Source: Phycisphaeraceae bacterium (lineage in GTDB: Bacteria; Planctomycetota; Phycisphaerae; Phycisphaerales; Zrk34). From it: 64,000 bases of DNA. The stretch is taken from positions 1 to 64,000 of the forward strand of contig JANQHD010000054.1 of NCBI GenBank assembly GCA_028282805.1, given 5' to 3'. A program made the position numbers and the translations under genes. Position 1 is the first letter of the stretch, and each line of letters starts with the position of its first letter. Below, piece after piece: positions 9,150-17,180 of the stretch. Below the pieces are notes generated by a model. It was not told where the DNA came from. It was given only the letters and a program-made list of their open reading frames with translations, and did not search any database.

Positions 9150-9843
9150 GCCGGTCGATGCTAGTTCTCATTAATGAAGTGTATCCACGTTTACTTGCAG
9201 ATGAAAACAACTGTTCTCTATGCATATCGCCGAAGTGATCGCCAAAACTATCGCTTTTGTTTCGAACTCTGCTACTCAACATGTTTTGTATTTCATCAGG
9301 TAATGGTTGCCAGACTTTTGACGCGATTTTTTGATATGCACCTAGACAATGGACATCAATTGTTACGCTCGGTGCAGCGGTACGCAGTTGTTCCTTGCTA
9401 AATCGTGTTGCCATACCAAGTTCCAGCCAAATTGTGCTTTTTGTTCTATATGCTTTATTTTCTATACGGTCAATGAACTCACAACCGAAACCATAGTCGC
9501 AAATAAACCCATAAAATACACCCACTGGTGTAGAAGCTTGGGGGTCTGCAGTAAACATTATTCTTTGACGATCTAAACTGTTTGATTGAGCATATGGATT
9601 CGCATAATCATCTGGTAGGTGCTCATTCGCCACGATTAATTGATTACAAGATTCTTCTAGGTTATCAGGAGTTAGTTTGGGGTACTCAAGCATGAAAGAA
9701 TGGGGGCGAGCGAAAAACACTCTCAAGACATCGCCTGGCTCTAGCTGGGAAACGAGCTTTTCAAGGTGCTCAAATTTTGTTGGATCAAATGTAACAATCT
9801 CTGCCTCCACTATCCCTCCGCAGATGTATTCTGAATCGCACAA
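9112..9843 (-). CDS. Hypothetical protein, convergent with the XRE gene
   Basis: The 243-codon frame starts at TTG 9843, with weak upstream signals; an in-frame GTG near 9811 is another candidate start. No family is recognised. The product is soluble with mixed strands and helices and no signal peptide. The last 13 codons overlap the 3' end of the XRE gene on the other strand, and that tail is basic and unlike the rest, so the natural stop may be recent. No competing ORF on the other strand is convincing, and composition fits the island. Confidence 0.6.
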   Translation of the reverse strand: MCDSEYICGGIVEAEIVTFDPTKFEHLEKLVSQLEPGDVLRVFFARPHSFMLEYPKLTPDNLEESCNQLIVANEHLPDDYANPYAQSNSLDRQRIMFTADPQASTPVGVFYGFICDYGFGCEFIDRIENKAYRTKSTIWLELGMATRFSKEQLRTAAPSVTIDVHCLGAYQKIASKVWQPLPDEIQNMLSSRVRNKSDSFGDHFGDMHREQLFSSASKRGYTSLMRTSIDRPSLRPVDQPPDK

Positions 9844-9900
9844 TGACTATATAAACCTAATGGCTGTGTAAAAACCACTCATATCAAGGGGCAATCAGCT

Positions 9901-10596
9901 ATGAATACACTCCTGTTTCTTTTGCTAATGCTTGTATCTATTGGGGCTGTTTTTCTGGCTTTTCGACATAGTCTTACGGCTTTGTACGTAACCCTTGCCG
10001 TGCTCTATGTCATTACCAATATGACTGCGGGCAAAATTGCGATGGTGAACTTCTATCTGTTTGCTGTTCCGGCAAGCTGCGCAGCCCCGCTATATGCAAG
10101 TATTTTCCTGGGCACTGATATGATTGCCGAAACATTTGGCAAAAAACGAGCTTTCTATGCGATATGGTTAGGATTCGGAAGTATGTTTTGCCTTCTTGCT
10201 TTGGGACTTATGATCAAATGGATTGAGCCAGTACCGGATAACCCTTTGGCAGGAGCACTTGACTCGATATTTTCTTTTGCACCAAGGCTTGTACTCGGTT
10301 CACTAGTGGCATTCATTGTCTCACAGCACTTTGACGTCTATTTTTATCACTACTTAAAAAATGTCCATGGTCGGAAATTACTTTGGCTGAGAAACAATGG
10401 CAGTACCATAATATCACAATTCATAGATAGCTTAATTGTTTTTTCGATCGCGTTTATAGGCGTAATCGATAATTGGTTTACAGTTATGCTGACAACATAT
10501 GTGATTAAGCTGGTGGTTGCTCTGTTCGACACGCCATGGTTATATCTAGCACGCAAGGTTGGAAGCAAAGAAAGGCTAGAACTACAAGATGGATGA
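9901..10596 (+). CDS. Queuosine-precursor-type transporter (YhhQ/VUT family)
   Basis: Encodes 231 aa with six or seven hydrophobic segments. It carries the family's marks: the D-MIAETFGKKRA cytoplasmic loop around residue 80 and RNNGSTIISQFIDSLIVF around residues 162-180. Members import queuosine precursors (preQ0, preQ1 or queuine) or related compounds across the inner membrane. Here it overlaps the following methyltransferase by 8 bp, so both are probably made from one transcript. Such transporters are carried by many mobile elements; the exact substrate cannot be read from sequence. Confidence 0.85.
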   Translation: MNTLLFLLLMLVSIGAVFLAFRHSLTALYVTLAVLYVITNMTAGKIAMVNFYLFAVPASCAAPLYASIFLGTDMIAETFGKKRAFYAIWLGFGSMFCLLALGLMIKWIEPVPDNPLAGALDSIFSFAPRLVLGSLVAFIVSQHFDVYFYHYLKNVHGRKLLWLRNNGSTIISQFIDSLIVFSIAFIGVIDNWFTVMLTTYVIKLVVALFDTPWLYLARKVGSKERLELQDG

Positions 10597-11371
10597 AGTG
10601 CATATCCGTTCAATCTATGACTATCCCGAATATTACCCAGTGACCTCTCCTGGCTGTGATGGAGACATTGCTTTCTATGTAAGCGAGGCACTGCAATCAG
10701 AGGCGCCAGTATTAGAGTTAGGATGTGGTACTGGGCGCACGTTGCTCTCTATGGCTAAAGAAGGCGTGAATGTAATCGGCATTGATAACTCCCGACCGAT
10801 GTTGGCTGTATGTCAGACTGAAATTGGCCGTGGAAGACTGACTAATGCGCAAGCTATCTATGGAGATATGAGGGCACTTAACTATGAAGAGGAATTTAGG
10901 CTTGTAACTATTCCTTATCGAGCTTTTCTTTGTTTGCACACCGTCAGTGAACAAGTTGATGCATTGGCGGGTATTTACAGATCACTGGCGCCAGGAGGTA
11001 AGCTGATTCTCAATGTATTTGATCCGGATGTGAAGACACTAGCAGAATTCGGTTGTCTTGGTGGATCTTGCAGGCGGTTCCGAAGCGGTATGGCACCAGA
11101 TAGTGAAATGTATTTACAAACCTGGGCCGTAACGACATGTGATTTCCAAAATCAGATCATTGATGAAATATGGAAGTATGAATTATTGGCGGATGACGAC
11201 ACAGTGTCTAAGACATTCTACGGAAGGTTTAAGATACGATATGTGTTTCGATACGAGATGGAGCATTTATTGCACAGAACGGGATTTGTTGTGGAGGAGT
11301 TGTATGGTAATTTTGATCGTTCTGAATACAAGGTTGGTAGAGAGCAGATTTGGGTATGCTGTAAAGCTTGA
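10589..11371 (+). CDS. Class I SAM-dependent methyltransferase
   Basis: Encodes 260 aa. Motif I (LELGCGTGRTLLSMA, about residues 45-59) and the acidic end of strand 2 (VIGIDNSRPML) show a Rossmann-fold SAM site. Motif post-I and the APGGKLILNVF strand follow in the right order. The protein resembles small-molecule methyltransferases of the UbiE/MenG-like superfamily, but the substrate is unknown. It is coupled to the transporter gene by an 8-bp overlap, which suggests that it modifies or salvages an imported compound (inference). Confidence 0.85.
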   Translation: MDEVHIRSIYDYPEYYPVTSPGCDGDIAFYVSEALQSEAPVLELGCGTGRTLLSMAKEGVNVIGIDNSRPMLAVCQTEIGRGRLTNAQAIYGDMRALNYEEEFRLVTIPYRAFLCLHTVSEQVDALAGIYRSLAPGGKLILNVFDPDVKTLAEFGCLGGSCRRFRSGMAPDSEMYLQTWAVTTCDFQNQIIDEIWKYELLADDDTVSKTFYGRFKIRYVFRYEMEHLLHRTGFVVEELYGNFDRSEYKVGREQIWVCCKA

Positions 11372-11509
11372 CGGTTTTGGTTGTATTACTCTTGCAAGTG
11401 GTTTACCAATCTGTTCTAGGACAAATGAATAGGCACTTTGGATTGAGTGCCGGTAGTAGTGTTTTATTGATTGAGATTCCGCGTGGAGATTGTTTTAATC
11501 TGAGTTAGA

Positions 11510-11935
11510 TTATTGAAGAATAAACAAGTCCGAGCTTAGATGAAATCTCTCGCACACACGCCTAATGTGTTCTTTGCTAAGCGACCTTTCGCGATTAAGT
11601 ATCCTTGTGCCTAATTCTCTTGATCCGAGCAACTTGCCAAGATCAGAAGCACTCATTCCGTTTTCATCCAACAAGAATGCCAATAAATCAACTGAATCCA
11701 CATCCGGGTTGTAATTGTCGATTTCTTGTTCATGTTTTTCTACAAGATCAGAAAGAACATCAAGGTATTCTTCTTGGTCGTATGTGAGATCATAGCCTGC
11801 CATCAGGTCAATGAGTTCTGTTGCGTTGTCTAGTTCTGCTTCGTCATGAATAGGCCGAAGCATAAACAGTCCAACAAGGCCGTCATAGTCCTTAGGAAGG
11901 TCGCCAAAGCTAGTTATTCCTGTGGCAATACTCAT
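11510..11935 (-). CDS. higA: HigA-type antitoxin with C-terminal HTH
   Basis: Encodes 141 aa. Residues 25-80 are acidic and helical, matching the toxin-binding part of HigA-like antitoxins. Residues 85-140 form an XRE-type helix-turn-helix (DENGMSASDLGKLLGSRELGTRIL). It neutralises the HigB RNase encoded just upstream and should bind the two palindromes at 12243-12296 as autorepressor. The genes overlap by 4 bp (ATGA), the usual toxin-first HigBA order. Confidence 0.9.
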   Translation of the reverse strand: MSIATGITSFGDLPKDYDGLVGLFMLRPIHDEAELDNATELIDLMAGYDLTYDQEEYLDVLSDLVEKHEQEIDNYNPDVDSVDLLAFLLDENGMSASDLGKLLGSRELGTRILNRERSLSKEHIRRVCERFHLSSDLFILQ

Positions 11936-12240
11936 AGTTTGTCCTTCCAGTGGTCTTTGTCGTATTCTGCGTGTGTCATGAATTTCAGGACAAATACTTT
12001 GCTCATGTTGTAGTGGATTGCTGTTATCAGTCGAAATTTATTGCCACAAACATTGAAAACCACTACGTTTTTTCCGCTTCCTACTCTCGCAACATCAGCG
12101 CTGTTAAATGTGTGTTTGACCTCTTGGAAGGTGCTCCATTTAGCCGACCTGGTTAAGCAAAGCCATCTCTCCAGGTTGTTCCGAGCTTCCGGATAGGCTT
12201 GTGCAAACTCCCGAATCCGGCGTGGCTTTATCACCTTCAT
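11932..12240 (-). CDS. higB: HigB-family toxin (ribosome-dependent mRNA interferase)
   Basis: Encodes 102 aa, normal length for the family. It shows the RelE-like fold signature with a FNVCGNKFRLITAIHY core and the terminal FVLKFMTHAEYDKDHWK typical of HigB. Such toxins cut mRNA at the ribosome. The start codon lies 2 nt from an operator palindrome and about 6 nt from a CATAAT -10 box, so the transcript may start at or next to the ATG (leaderless). It is translated ahead of, and coupled to, the antitoxin. Confidence 0.92.
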   Translation of the reverse strand: MKVIKPRRIREFAQAYPEARNNLERWLCLTRSAKWSTFQEVKHTFNSADVARVGSGKNVVVFNVCGNKFRLITAIHYNMSKVFVLKFMTHAEYDKDHWKDKL

Positions 12241-12242
12241 GT

Positions 12243-12296
12243 TGACATTATGTCATCGGCATGAGGAAAGTCAAGCTTGAGCGTGACATTTTGTCA
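12243..12296 (-). promoter_or_regulatory. higBA promoter with twin operators
   Basis: Two perfect 13-bp palindromes lie at 12243-12255 (TGACATTATGTCA) and 12284-12296 (TGACATTTTGTCA), 41 bp apart centre to centre, about four helical turns. On the minus strand TTGACT (12274-12269), a 16-bp spacer and CATAAT (12252-12247) form a promoter whose -10 box lies inside the proximal operator. HigA binding there would block RNA polymerase directly. Confidence 0.8.
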
Positions 12297-12429
12297 TCAC
12301 GGCCTGTATGGAAATATTGTTAAGAACGAGAGTGGACTAAAATCTCAAGAATATCCTTGAGAATCTCTGAGAATATTTGTACGCTGCGCATGTGCCAGTG
12401 AGTTTAAGGCTGCTGACTGGAGGTGTGTT

Positions 12430-12663
12430 GTGAATCTAACAGAGCAAGCTGGGTTGGGCTGTTCGCCCTTGAACGTGGCGAATATCGGGGCAGGTGATTT
12501 AGTCACTCTGAAATTCTTCCGCTTGGTTGGCGAGGGCGGAGCCGGAACAGTTGTCTGCAGGGTGCCCTGTCTTGAGTCCGTTGAAGTCAAAGCTGTTGAG
12601 TTGTCTGCGGAGGGCGGTCTCATCCTCTACGTCGAACGGGACAGGATCAGGGTCGAGGAGTAG
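12430..12663 (+). CDS. Small hypothetical protein
   Basis: Starts at GTG 12430 with a strong ribosome site GGAGGT at 12419-12424. The 77-aa product is beta-rich, with no membrane segment and no recognised family. It is followed after 3 nt by another small ORF. GC content is higher than in the left part of the island. Confidence 0.6.
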   Translation: MNLTEQAGLGCSPLNVANIGAGDLVTLKFFRLVGEGGAGTVVCRVPCLESVEVKAVELSAEGGLILYVERDRIRVEE

Positions 12664-12666
12664 GTG

Positions 12667-12813
12667 ATGGCGAATTCAAGCGATGATTTTAATAGTTGGG
12701 GAGTACTTGAAAATGTTGGCCCTTGGCTGATGCCCGTGAATGAAGGCCAATCGAAACAGTACCCATTCTATGAGGTTAACCTCGATTGGATGGAGCGTAT
12801 CGGTAGTTTCTGA
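12667..12813 (+). CDS. Small hypothetical protein (48 aa)
   Basis: ATG 12667 lies 4 nt after the stop of the previous ORF; the GAGGAG just before that stop is a good ribosome site. The product is acidic and aromatic (MANSSDDFNSWGVL...). Function is unknown. Spacing suggests coupled translation with the preceding small gene. Confidence 0.5.
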   Translation: MANSSDDFNSWGVLENVGPWLMPVNEGQSKQYPFYEVNLDWMERIGSF

Positions 12814-12840
12814 ATAACTCAATCAATCAGGAGCAGAAGT

Positions 12841-13092
12841 ATGGAAGCACCAACAACAAGTGATCTCGTTCAGCGGATAAATATGCCCGCTCAAGAGGAA
12901 GACGCTACTGGGACATTCCACGCATATTTGCACAAAGCATGTGAGCCCGTCCTGGACAAGTTCCGCAGGCGCAAGCCTGGTGAAAACGGAAAGATGGGGC
13001 GTATGCAAACCAATGGCGAAGTGGCCAGTGAATTAATTCTCTGGGCATACGAAGAACTTAAGAAAGATAAAGATTCAAGCACCAAGTCTTAG
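12841..13092 (+). CDS. Small hypothetical protein (83 aa)
   Basis: ATG 12841 follows an AGGAG at 12829-12833. The product is helical and charged with a basic centre (KFRRRKPGENGK) and a helical C-terminus. Family is not recognised. It sits 27 nt after the 48-aa ORF in the same direction, so these small genes probably form one unit. Confidence 0.6.
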   Translation: MEAPTTSDLVQRINMPAQEEDATGTFHAYLHKACEPVLDKFRRRKPGENGKMGRMQTNGEVASELILWAYEELKKDKDSSTKS

Positions 13093-13227
13093 TCTGACTC
13101 TGTCGATGTGGCCATGAAGTGGCTGGAGGACGTGCTTGAACATGCCGAGCGATTGGCCATGTTAGGTGTTTGAAGTGTTAAAAATGGGAATGAAATTGAA
13201 TGCGCTTTGTAAAATAAAGGTCTTGAA

Positions 13228-13554
13228 ATGGCAGGGTTACTTCAGCGTGTAAGAAATTGGTATCGACAAAGACAGTATAAGCCGGGAAGGGTAATTTCGC
13301 AGTTTATCGCTCGTGATGTAAAGAGGGAGATAAGAATTGTTTCCATCGACAGGATCAATGAAGGCTTAATCAAAGGACAAGTGCGCACTCAAAATGTTTT
13401 GTATTTATCAAAAGGATTAGAGGAAGAACAAGACTTCGGTGAAACGCAGGTTCTAGAAGTCTCCAAAATGTGGAAATGGTCTGGGCAACCATGGGGCGGG
13501 CTTCCGGATGGAAGTTCAATCGCAGATCAGGTCAGAGATGAGGAAGTTGACTGA
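13228..13554 (+). CDS. Small hypothetical protein (108 aa), last gene of the island
   Basis: ATG 13228 is preceded by AAAGG. The product has a basic amphipathic N-terminus (residues 1-20) and a strand-rich middle that could be a small beta-barrel, with a WKWSGQPWGG motif near residue 85. Function is unknown. It is the last AT-rich gene; backbone composition begins about 130 bp later. Confidence 0.6.
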   Translation: MAGLLQRVRNWYRQRQYKPGRVISQFIARDVKREIRIVSIDRINEGLIKGQVRTQNVLYLSKGLEEEQDFGETQVLEVSKMWKWSGQPWGGLPDGSSIADQVRDEEVD

Positions 13555-13684
13555 GATATGTTTAGCTGTGCAAGCTGCTAATGGCGCGTAGAATACGAAT
13601 GATCAAGCGACCTTTATGAATATCAATGAGATATTGCAAAGCCGGAACTTCCCAAAATGGAATAATATACAGGCTAATTATTTC

Positions 13685-13715
13685 GGGTGACGGTTCGAAC
13701 GAGTGCCAGTCACCC
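13685..13715. repeat. Inverted repeat at the island/backbone junction
   Basis: GGGTGAC (13685-13691) and GTCACCC (13709-13715) form a perfect 7-bp inverted repeat around a TTCGAA core. Base composition changes from AT-rich to GC-rich exactly here. It may be an attachment-site remnant or a hairpin after the receptor gene; no T-run follows on the minus strand. Confidence 0.45.
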
Positions 13716-13753
13716 CGATTGCCCGCGTCCGGCGTGCGGTGGGGCGGCGCACT

Positions 13754-15823
13754 TTAGAGCCTCAGCGTGGCCTGGACGTACATCGAGCGCGGCGTCTCGA
13801 CGGGGCCGGCGACGATGCTTTCGGTGGCTTCGAGGGTGTCGTGGTCCAGCAGGTTCTGGCCCCAGACCGCGATCTCCAGTTCGTCGCTGACGCGCCACGT
13901 CAGCCCCACGTCGAGGCGGGTGTACGAGCCGATGTCCGGGTCCGGGCGGTGGCTGACGATGTAGGCGGCCGCGTTCAGTTCGATGTCTTCGATCGGTTCG
14001 TAGGTCAGGCTCACCCGCCCCTGGTGTTCGGGTGTGGTTTCACCGAAGCGGACGGTCGAGCCGTCGATGTCCATGTTCAGGTAGCTGTAACTCGCCTTGA
14101 TACGCAGGTTATCCGCCGGGTGCCAGGTGATCACGGCTTCTCCGCCGAAGGTCTCGGCGTCGGCGTCGTTGGTGGTCGTCGACGGGATGGCGGGCGAGAC
14201 GATGAGCTTGTCGTACTCGTTGAGGAACACCGCGACGTCGAGGGTGATTCGTTCGTCGAGCCGCGCGCGGTAGCCGGCCTCGAACGAGAGCAACCGCTCG
14301 GCGTCCACGCCCCGGTCACCGGTGAGGTTCACGGGCATCACGGGGCCCACGATGACCTGCGCCACGGTCTGGATCACGTCGCCGTCGGCGCGCGACGGCG
14401 CACGGATCGGGCGCGACACCGCCGCCCAAAGTGTCTGCCGCTCGTCCGGCGTCCACCACAGCCGCACGCTCGGCTGGACCTCGAACCGCGTCTGGCTGTT
14501 GTACTCGAACTTTGAGCCGACCATCGTGTACCACTTGTCGTCGACCAGCGTCCAGGTGTTCTGCACGAACCCGTCGACGCGGTAGTGGTATTCCGAGGCG
14601 TCGGCGAAGGCGAAGTCGACGCCGTTTTCAAAATCATCGACGTCCGCGTGGTAGCGCAAACCCCACACCGTCTCCTGCTCGTCGCGCTCGCCCCAACGGA
14701 AGTGGTGTTTCCAATCGATGTCGAACGACGTCCGCTCGTACTGCGTCTCGGCGAAGCCCATCTTGAGGAACCAGTCGGCGTACGCCTGAAAGGTCCACCC
14801 CGTGTCTTCACCTTCCTGTTGCAATCTCACCAGCAGGTGGGCGGCGTTGCTGCGGCCGTCGTCGACACGCGGCGTAAAACCACCCCCGGCGGGCGGCGGG
14901 CCCGGGACCGTGATCGCCGTGGTGTCGCCCAGTCGGCCGCTGCTGTACACCGAGCCGTCGATCGTGAGGTTGGTGCCGTCGTCGCCCTCGCGGTCGTAAC
15001 GGAAGCCGCCGCGGAACATGTCCCAGTCGTCGGCGCTGTCGGCGCCCGTGGAAGTATCGAAGTTGTCGTGGTCGATGTACTTGCCCCAGACCCTGAACCA
15101 CGAGTGGTCGTCGATCTGGCCGCCGTAGCGCACCGCGGCGATGCCGTTGATGGACGTGCCGCTCAGGCCGGTGGCGTAGAGGCCCTGCGTGTCTTTGGCG
15201 GACTTGGAGGTGATGTTGATCACGCCGTTGACCGCGTTGGCGCCCCAGATCGTTGCGCCCGGCCCGCGGATGACTTCCACCTGCTGGAGGTCCTCGAAGA
15301 TCACTTCGTGTGCGTCCCAGAACACACCGCCGAACGAGGGGTCGTAGATGTGTCGGCCGTCCATGAGCACGAGCAGCTTGTCGGAGAACAAGCCCTCGAA
15401 GCCCCGGACGTTGACCTGCCAGGTCCGCGAATCGAGCCGCGCCACCGTCGACCCCGGCACCATCCGCATGACCTCCGGCAGCAGCTGGTGCCCGCTGCGC
15501 CGGATGTCCTCGTTGGTGATGACGTAGATCGCTGCGGGTGTCTTGAAGGAATCCTCCGCCACGCCCGCCACGGACGTGACCTGGATCTCCATCAACTGCT
15601 CGATCGACAACATCGCAAACTGGTTGTCGAAGCCCGGGGCCGTCTCGCCGCTGAACGCGAGCGCGGGGATGTCGGCCGGCGGCCCGTCCGTGGCTTGCGC
15701 GTAAACGTTTGCCGGTGTTGCGGCCCACCACACCAATGCGCCGAGAAACAGCGCGTGTAACCGCAACGATGGCCGTGAAGCCCGATGGGTTTGTGATGCC
15801 TGTAATTGCACCGAGGGTCTCAT
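13754..15823 (-). CDS. TonB-dependent outer-membrane receptor
   Basis: Encodes 689 aa with a signal peptide (hydrophobic run at about residues 25-43, ending VYAQA). A plug domain covers residues 75-215, with the hallmark QQVEVIRGPGATIWGANAVNGVINI, followed by a 22-strand-type barrel ending in an aromatic/hydrophobic strand (YVQATLRL). Such receptors import siderophores, cobalamin or glycans using TonB energy. The short plug and VTNEDIRRSGHQLLPEVMRMVPG resemble the CirA/FepA/BtuB type. Ligand is unknown. An AGGGAGA ribosome site precedes ATG 15823. No clear TonB box is seen. Confidence 0.92.
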   Translation of the reverse strand: MRPSVQLQASQTHRASRPSLRLHALFLGALVWWAATPANVYAQATDGPPADIPALAFSGETAPGFDNQFAMLSIEQLMEIQVTSVAGVAEDSFKTPAAIYVITNEDIRRSGHQLLPEVMRMVPGSTVARLDSRTWQVNVRGFEGLFSDKLLVLMDGRHIYDPSFGGVFWDAHEVIFEDLQQVEVIRGPGATIWGANAVNGVINITSKSAKDTQGLYATGLSGTSINGIAAVRYGGQIDDHSWFRVWGKYIDHDNFDTSTGADSADDWDMFRGGFRYDREGDDGTNLTIDGSVYSSGRLGDTTAITVPGPPPAGGGFTPRVDDGRSNAAHLLVRLQQEGEDTGWTFQAYADWFLKMGFAETQYERTSFDIDWKHHFRWGERDEQETVWGLRYHADVDDFENGVDFAFADASEYHYRVDGFVQNTWTLVDDKWYTMVGSKFEYNSQTRFEVQPSVRLWWTPDERQTLWAAVSRPIRAPSRADGDVIQTVAQVIVGPVMPVNLTGDRGVDAERLLSFEAGYRARLDERITLDVAVFLNEYDKLIVSPAIPSTTTNDADAETFGGEAVITWHPADNLRIKASYSYLNMDIDGSTVRFGETTPEHQGRVSLTYEPIEDIELNAAAYIVSHRPDPDIGSYTRLDVGLTWRVSDELEIAVWGQNLLDHDTLEATESIVAGPVETPRSMYVQATLRL

Positions 15824-16169
15824 CGTGGTTCTCCCTGGAGGTAGATATGGTCGGCTTCACCGGTCGTGGAGGACCACGGTCGAATGACCGCGACTATCCT
15901 GCTCGTCGATCTCTCTTAGACCCGACATCGGATTAAATGCAGGATAAGATTATTCCGATTCAGGCGTCACAGGCGAAATAATCGGCAACCTCACACGCCG
16001 GGGTGTCCGCCGGGGGTGCACGAATCGCAACCCAACGTGTTGGAATGGTGTACGATGGGTCCGATTTCGATACGCGGCCGGGCCAACTTTGATTGCTTGC
16101 TGCGCGAGCCCCAATGAAGAACTCATTGTGTGTGTCTCGGCTTTATCGATCGAAGAATTGGAGGTCGGC
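15824..16169. other. Divergent intergenic region without identified features
   Basis: This 346-bp gap lies between the minus-strand receptor and the plus-strand sulfatase remnant, so it must hold or have held both promoters. I looked for a cobalamin riboswitch on the minus strand and did not find its conserved boxes. An open frame reaches back to 16089 but has no ribosome site. Confidence 0.5.
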
Positions 16170-16873
16170 GTGCCTTGCTTAAAAAGCATGATCCCCGTGT
16201 TGCTGGTGGCGTTGTTTGTTTTGCTGATCCCCGCGCCGAGCGTGCTCGCGGGCGAGGATCGGTTCAACGTCGTGGTCGTGCTCGTCGACGACATGGGGTG
16301 GATGGACCTGTCGTGCCAGGGCAGCGCGTATTACGAGACGCCGAACATCGACCAACTGGCGAAAGAAGGCGTGCGCTTCACGAACGGTTACGCGGCGTGC
16401 CATGTTTGTTCGCCGACGCGCGCCGCGTACATGACCGGCCGACACCCGGCGCGCATCGGCATCACCGATTGGATCCGCGCGCGTTGGAACCGTGGCGGCA
16501 AGGAAGCGACCGAAGCCGACCGGCCGCCCGATTACCCGGCGAAGTCGAACCGCAAGCTCATCACGCCGAACAACCCGTATTGGTTAGACCTCAGCGAGCG
16601 GACGCTAGCCGAGGAGCTGCGCGACGCCGGCTACGTCACGGGCCACACTACCGCGGCAAGTGGGGCCCGCAGGCGGCGGTGCGTCAAGGCGATTACAAGC
16701 TCATCCACTGGTTCGAGTCCGGCGAAAGCGAGTTGTACGACCTCGCGACCGACCCCGGCGAACAGCACAACCTCAAGCAAAATAAGCTACTTGAAGCGAA
16801 GGAGCTCGAAGCCGAACTCATGCGATGGTTGCACCGGGTCGGCGCGAAACGACCGAAGCCGAATACGAAGTAA
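16170..16873 (+). pseudogene. Sulfatase remnant (internal deletion and frameshift)
   Basis: GTG 16170 with GGAGG at 16160-16164 starts a signal peptide, followed by a sulfatase N-terminal half. Visible are the metal-binding VVVLVDDMGW and the formylglycine motif CSPTRAAYMTGR. After DAGYVTGH (about 16645) the frame breaks. A different frame continues with a GKWGP-like piece and then jumps to the family's C-terminal VRQGDYKLIHWF...ELYDLATDPGEQHNL. About 250 residues of the middle are missing, so no active enzyme can be made. It could be genuine decay or an assembly collapse. Confidence 0.85.
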
Positions 16874-17180
16874 GCACGGCGCGGCAGGCGGGGCATATGC
16901 CGACGCATGCGCATAACAAACAGCAATTGATTTCAATCTTTTGATCATGCGCCAGCGCAGCACGGTAAATATGCCCCGAAATATTTTTTTACGCATACGT
17001 GTTTTTGTCGCGCTGTAGTCGTTGTTGTGTTAGAATTAAGCCGAACCCGATTTCGTATCCGGCCCAACTAATTTTGCCCCCGGAAGCCCGTGTCGTTCCT
17101 TTCAGGAGCGGCGCGGGTTGTTTTTTTTGCCACCCACCTGCGCGCGGTTCGTGATCGACTTGACCTTCACACCACCGGTG
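16874..17180. other. 307-bp gap ending in a terminator
   Basis: No gene is seen between the sulfatase remnant and the convergent minus-strand gene. The left part is relatively AT-rich; the right part holds a strong plus-strand intrinsic terminator at 17087-17128. A short RNA upstream of that terminator is possible, but I see no clear promoter. Confidence 0.45.
17087..17128 (+). terminator. Intrinsic terminator
   Basis: A 14-bp stem (17087-17100 with 17104-17117, including G-T pairs) closes a 3-nt loop and is followed by GTTG and eight T. It ends transcription coming from the sulfatase remnant side. Confidence 0.85.

Noticed and set aside
7983-9901. GGGCAATCAGCTA shared at about 7984 and 9889 as a cassette boundary
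   Set aside because: A 13-bp match is expected by chance several times in a window of this size, and the flanks do not match.
13692-13700. GGTTCGAAC as a tRNA T-arm (attachment site in a tRNA gene)
   Set aside because: The flanks cannot form a 5-bp T stem and no acceptor or anticodon arm is present.
15824-16169. Cobalamin riboswitch upstream of the TonB-dependent receptor
   Set aside because: The conserved boxes of the riboswitch are not visible on the minus strand.
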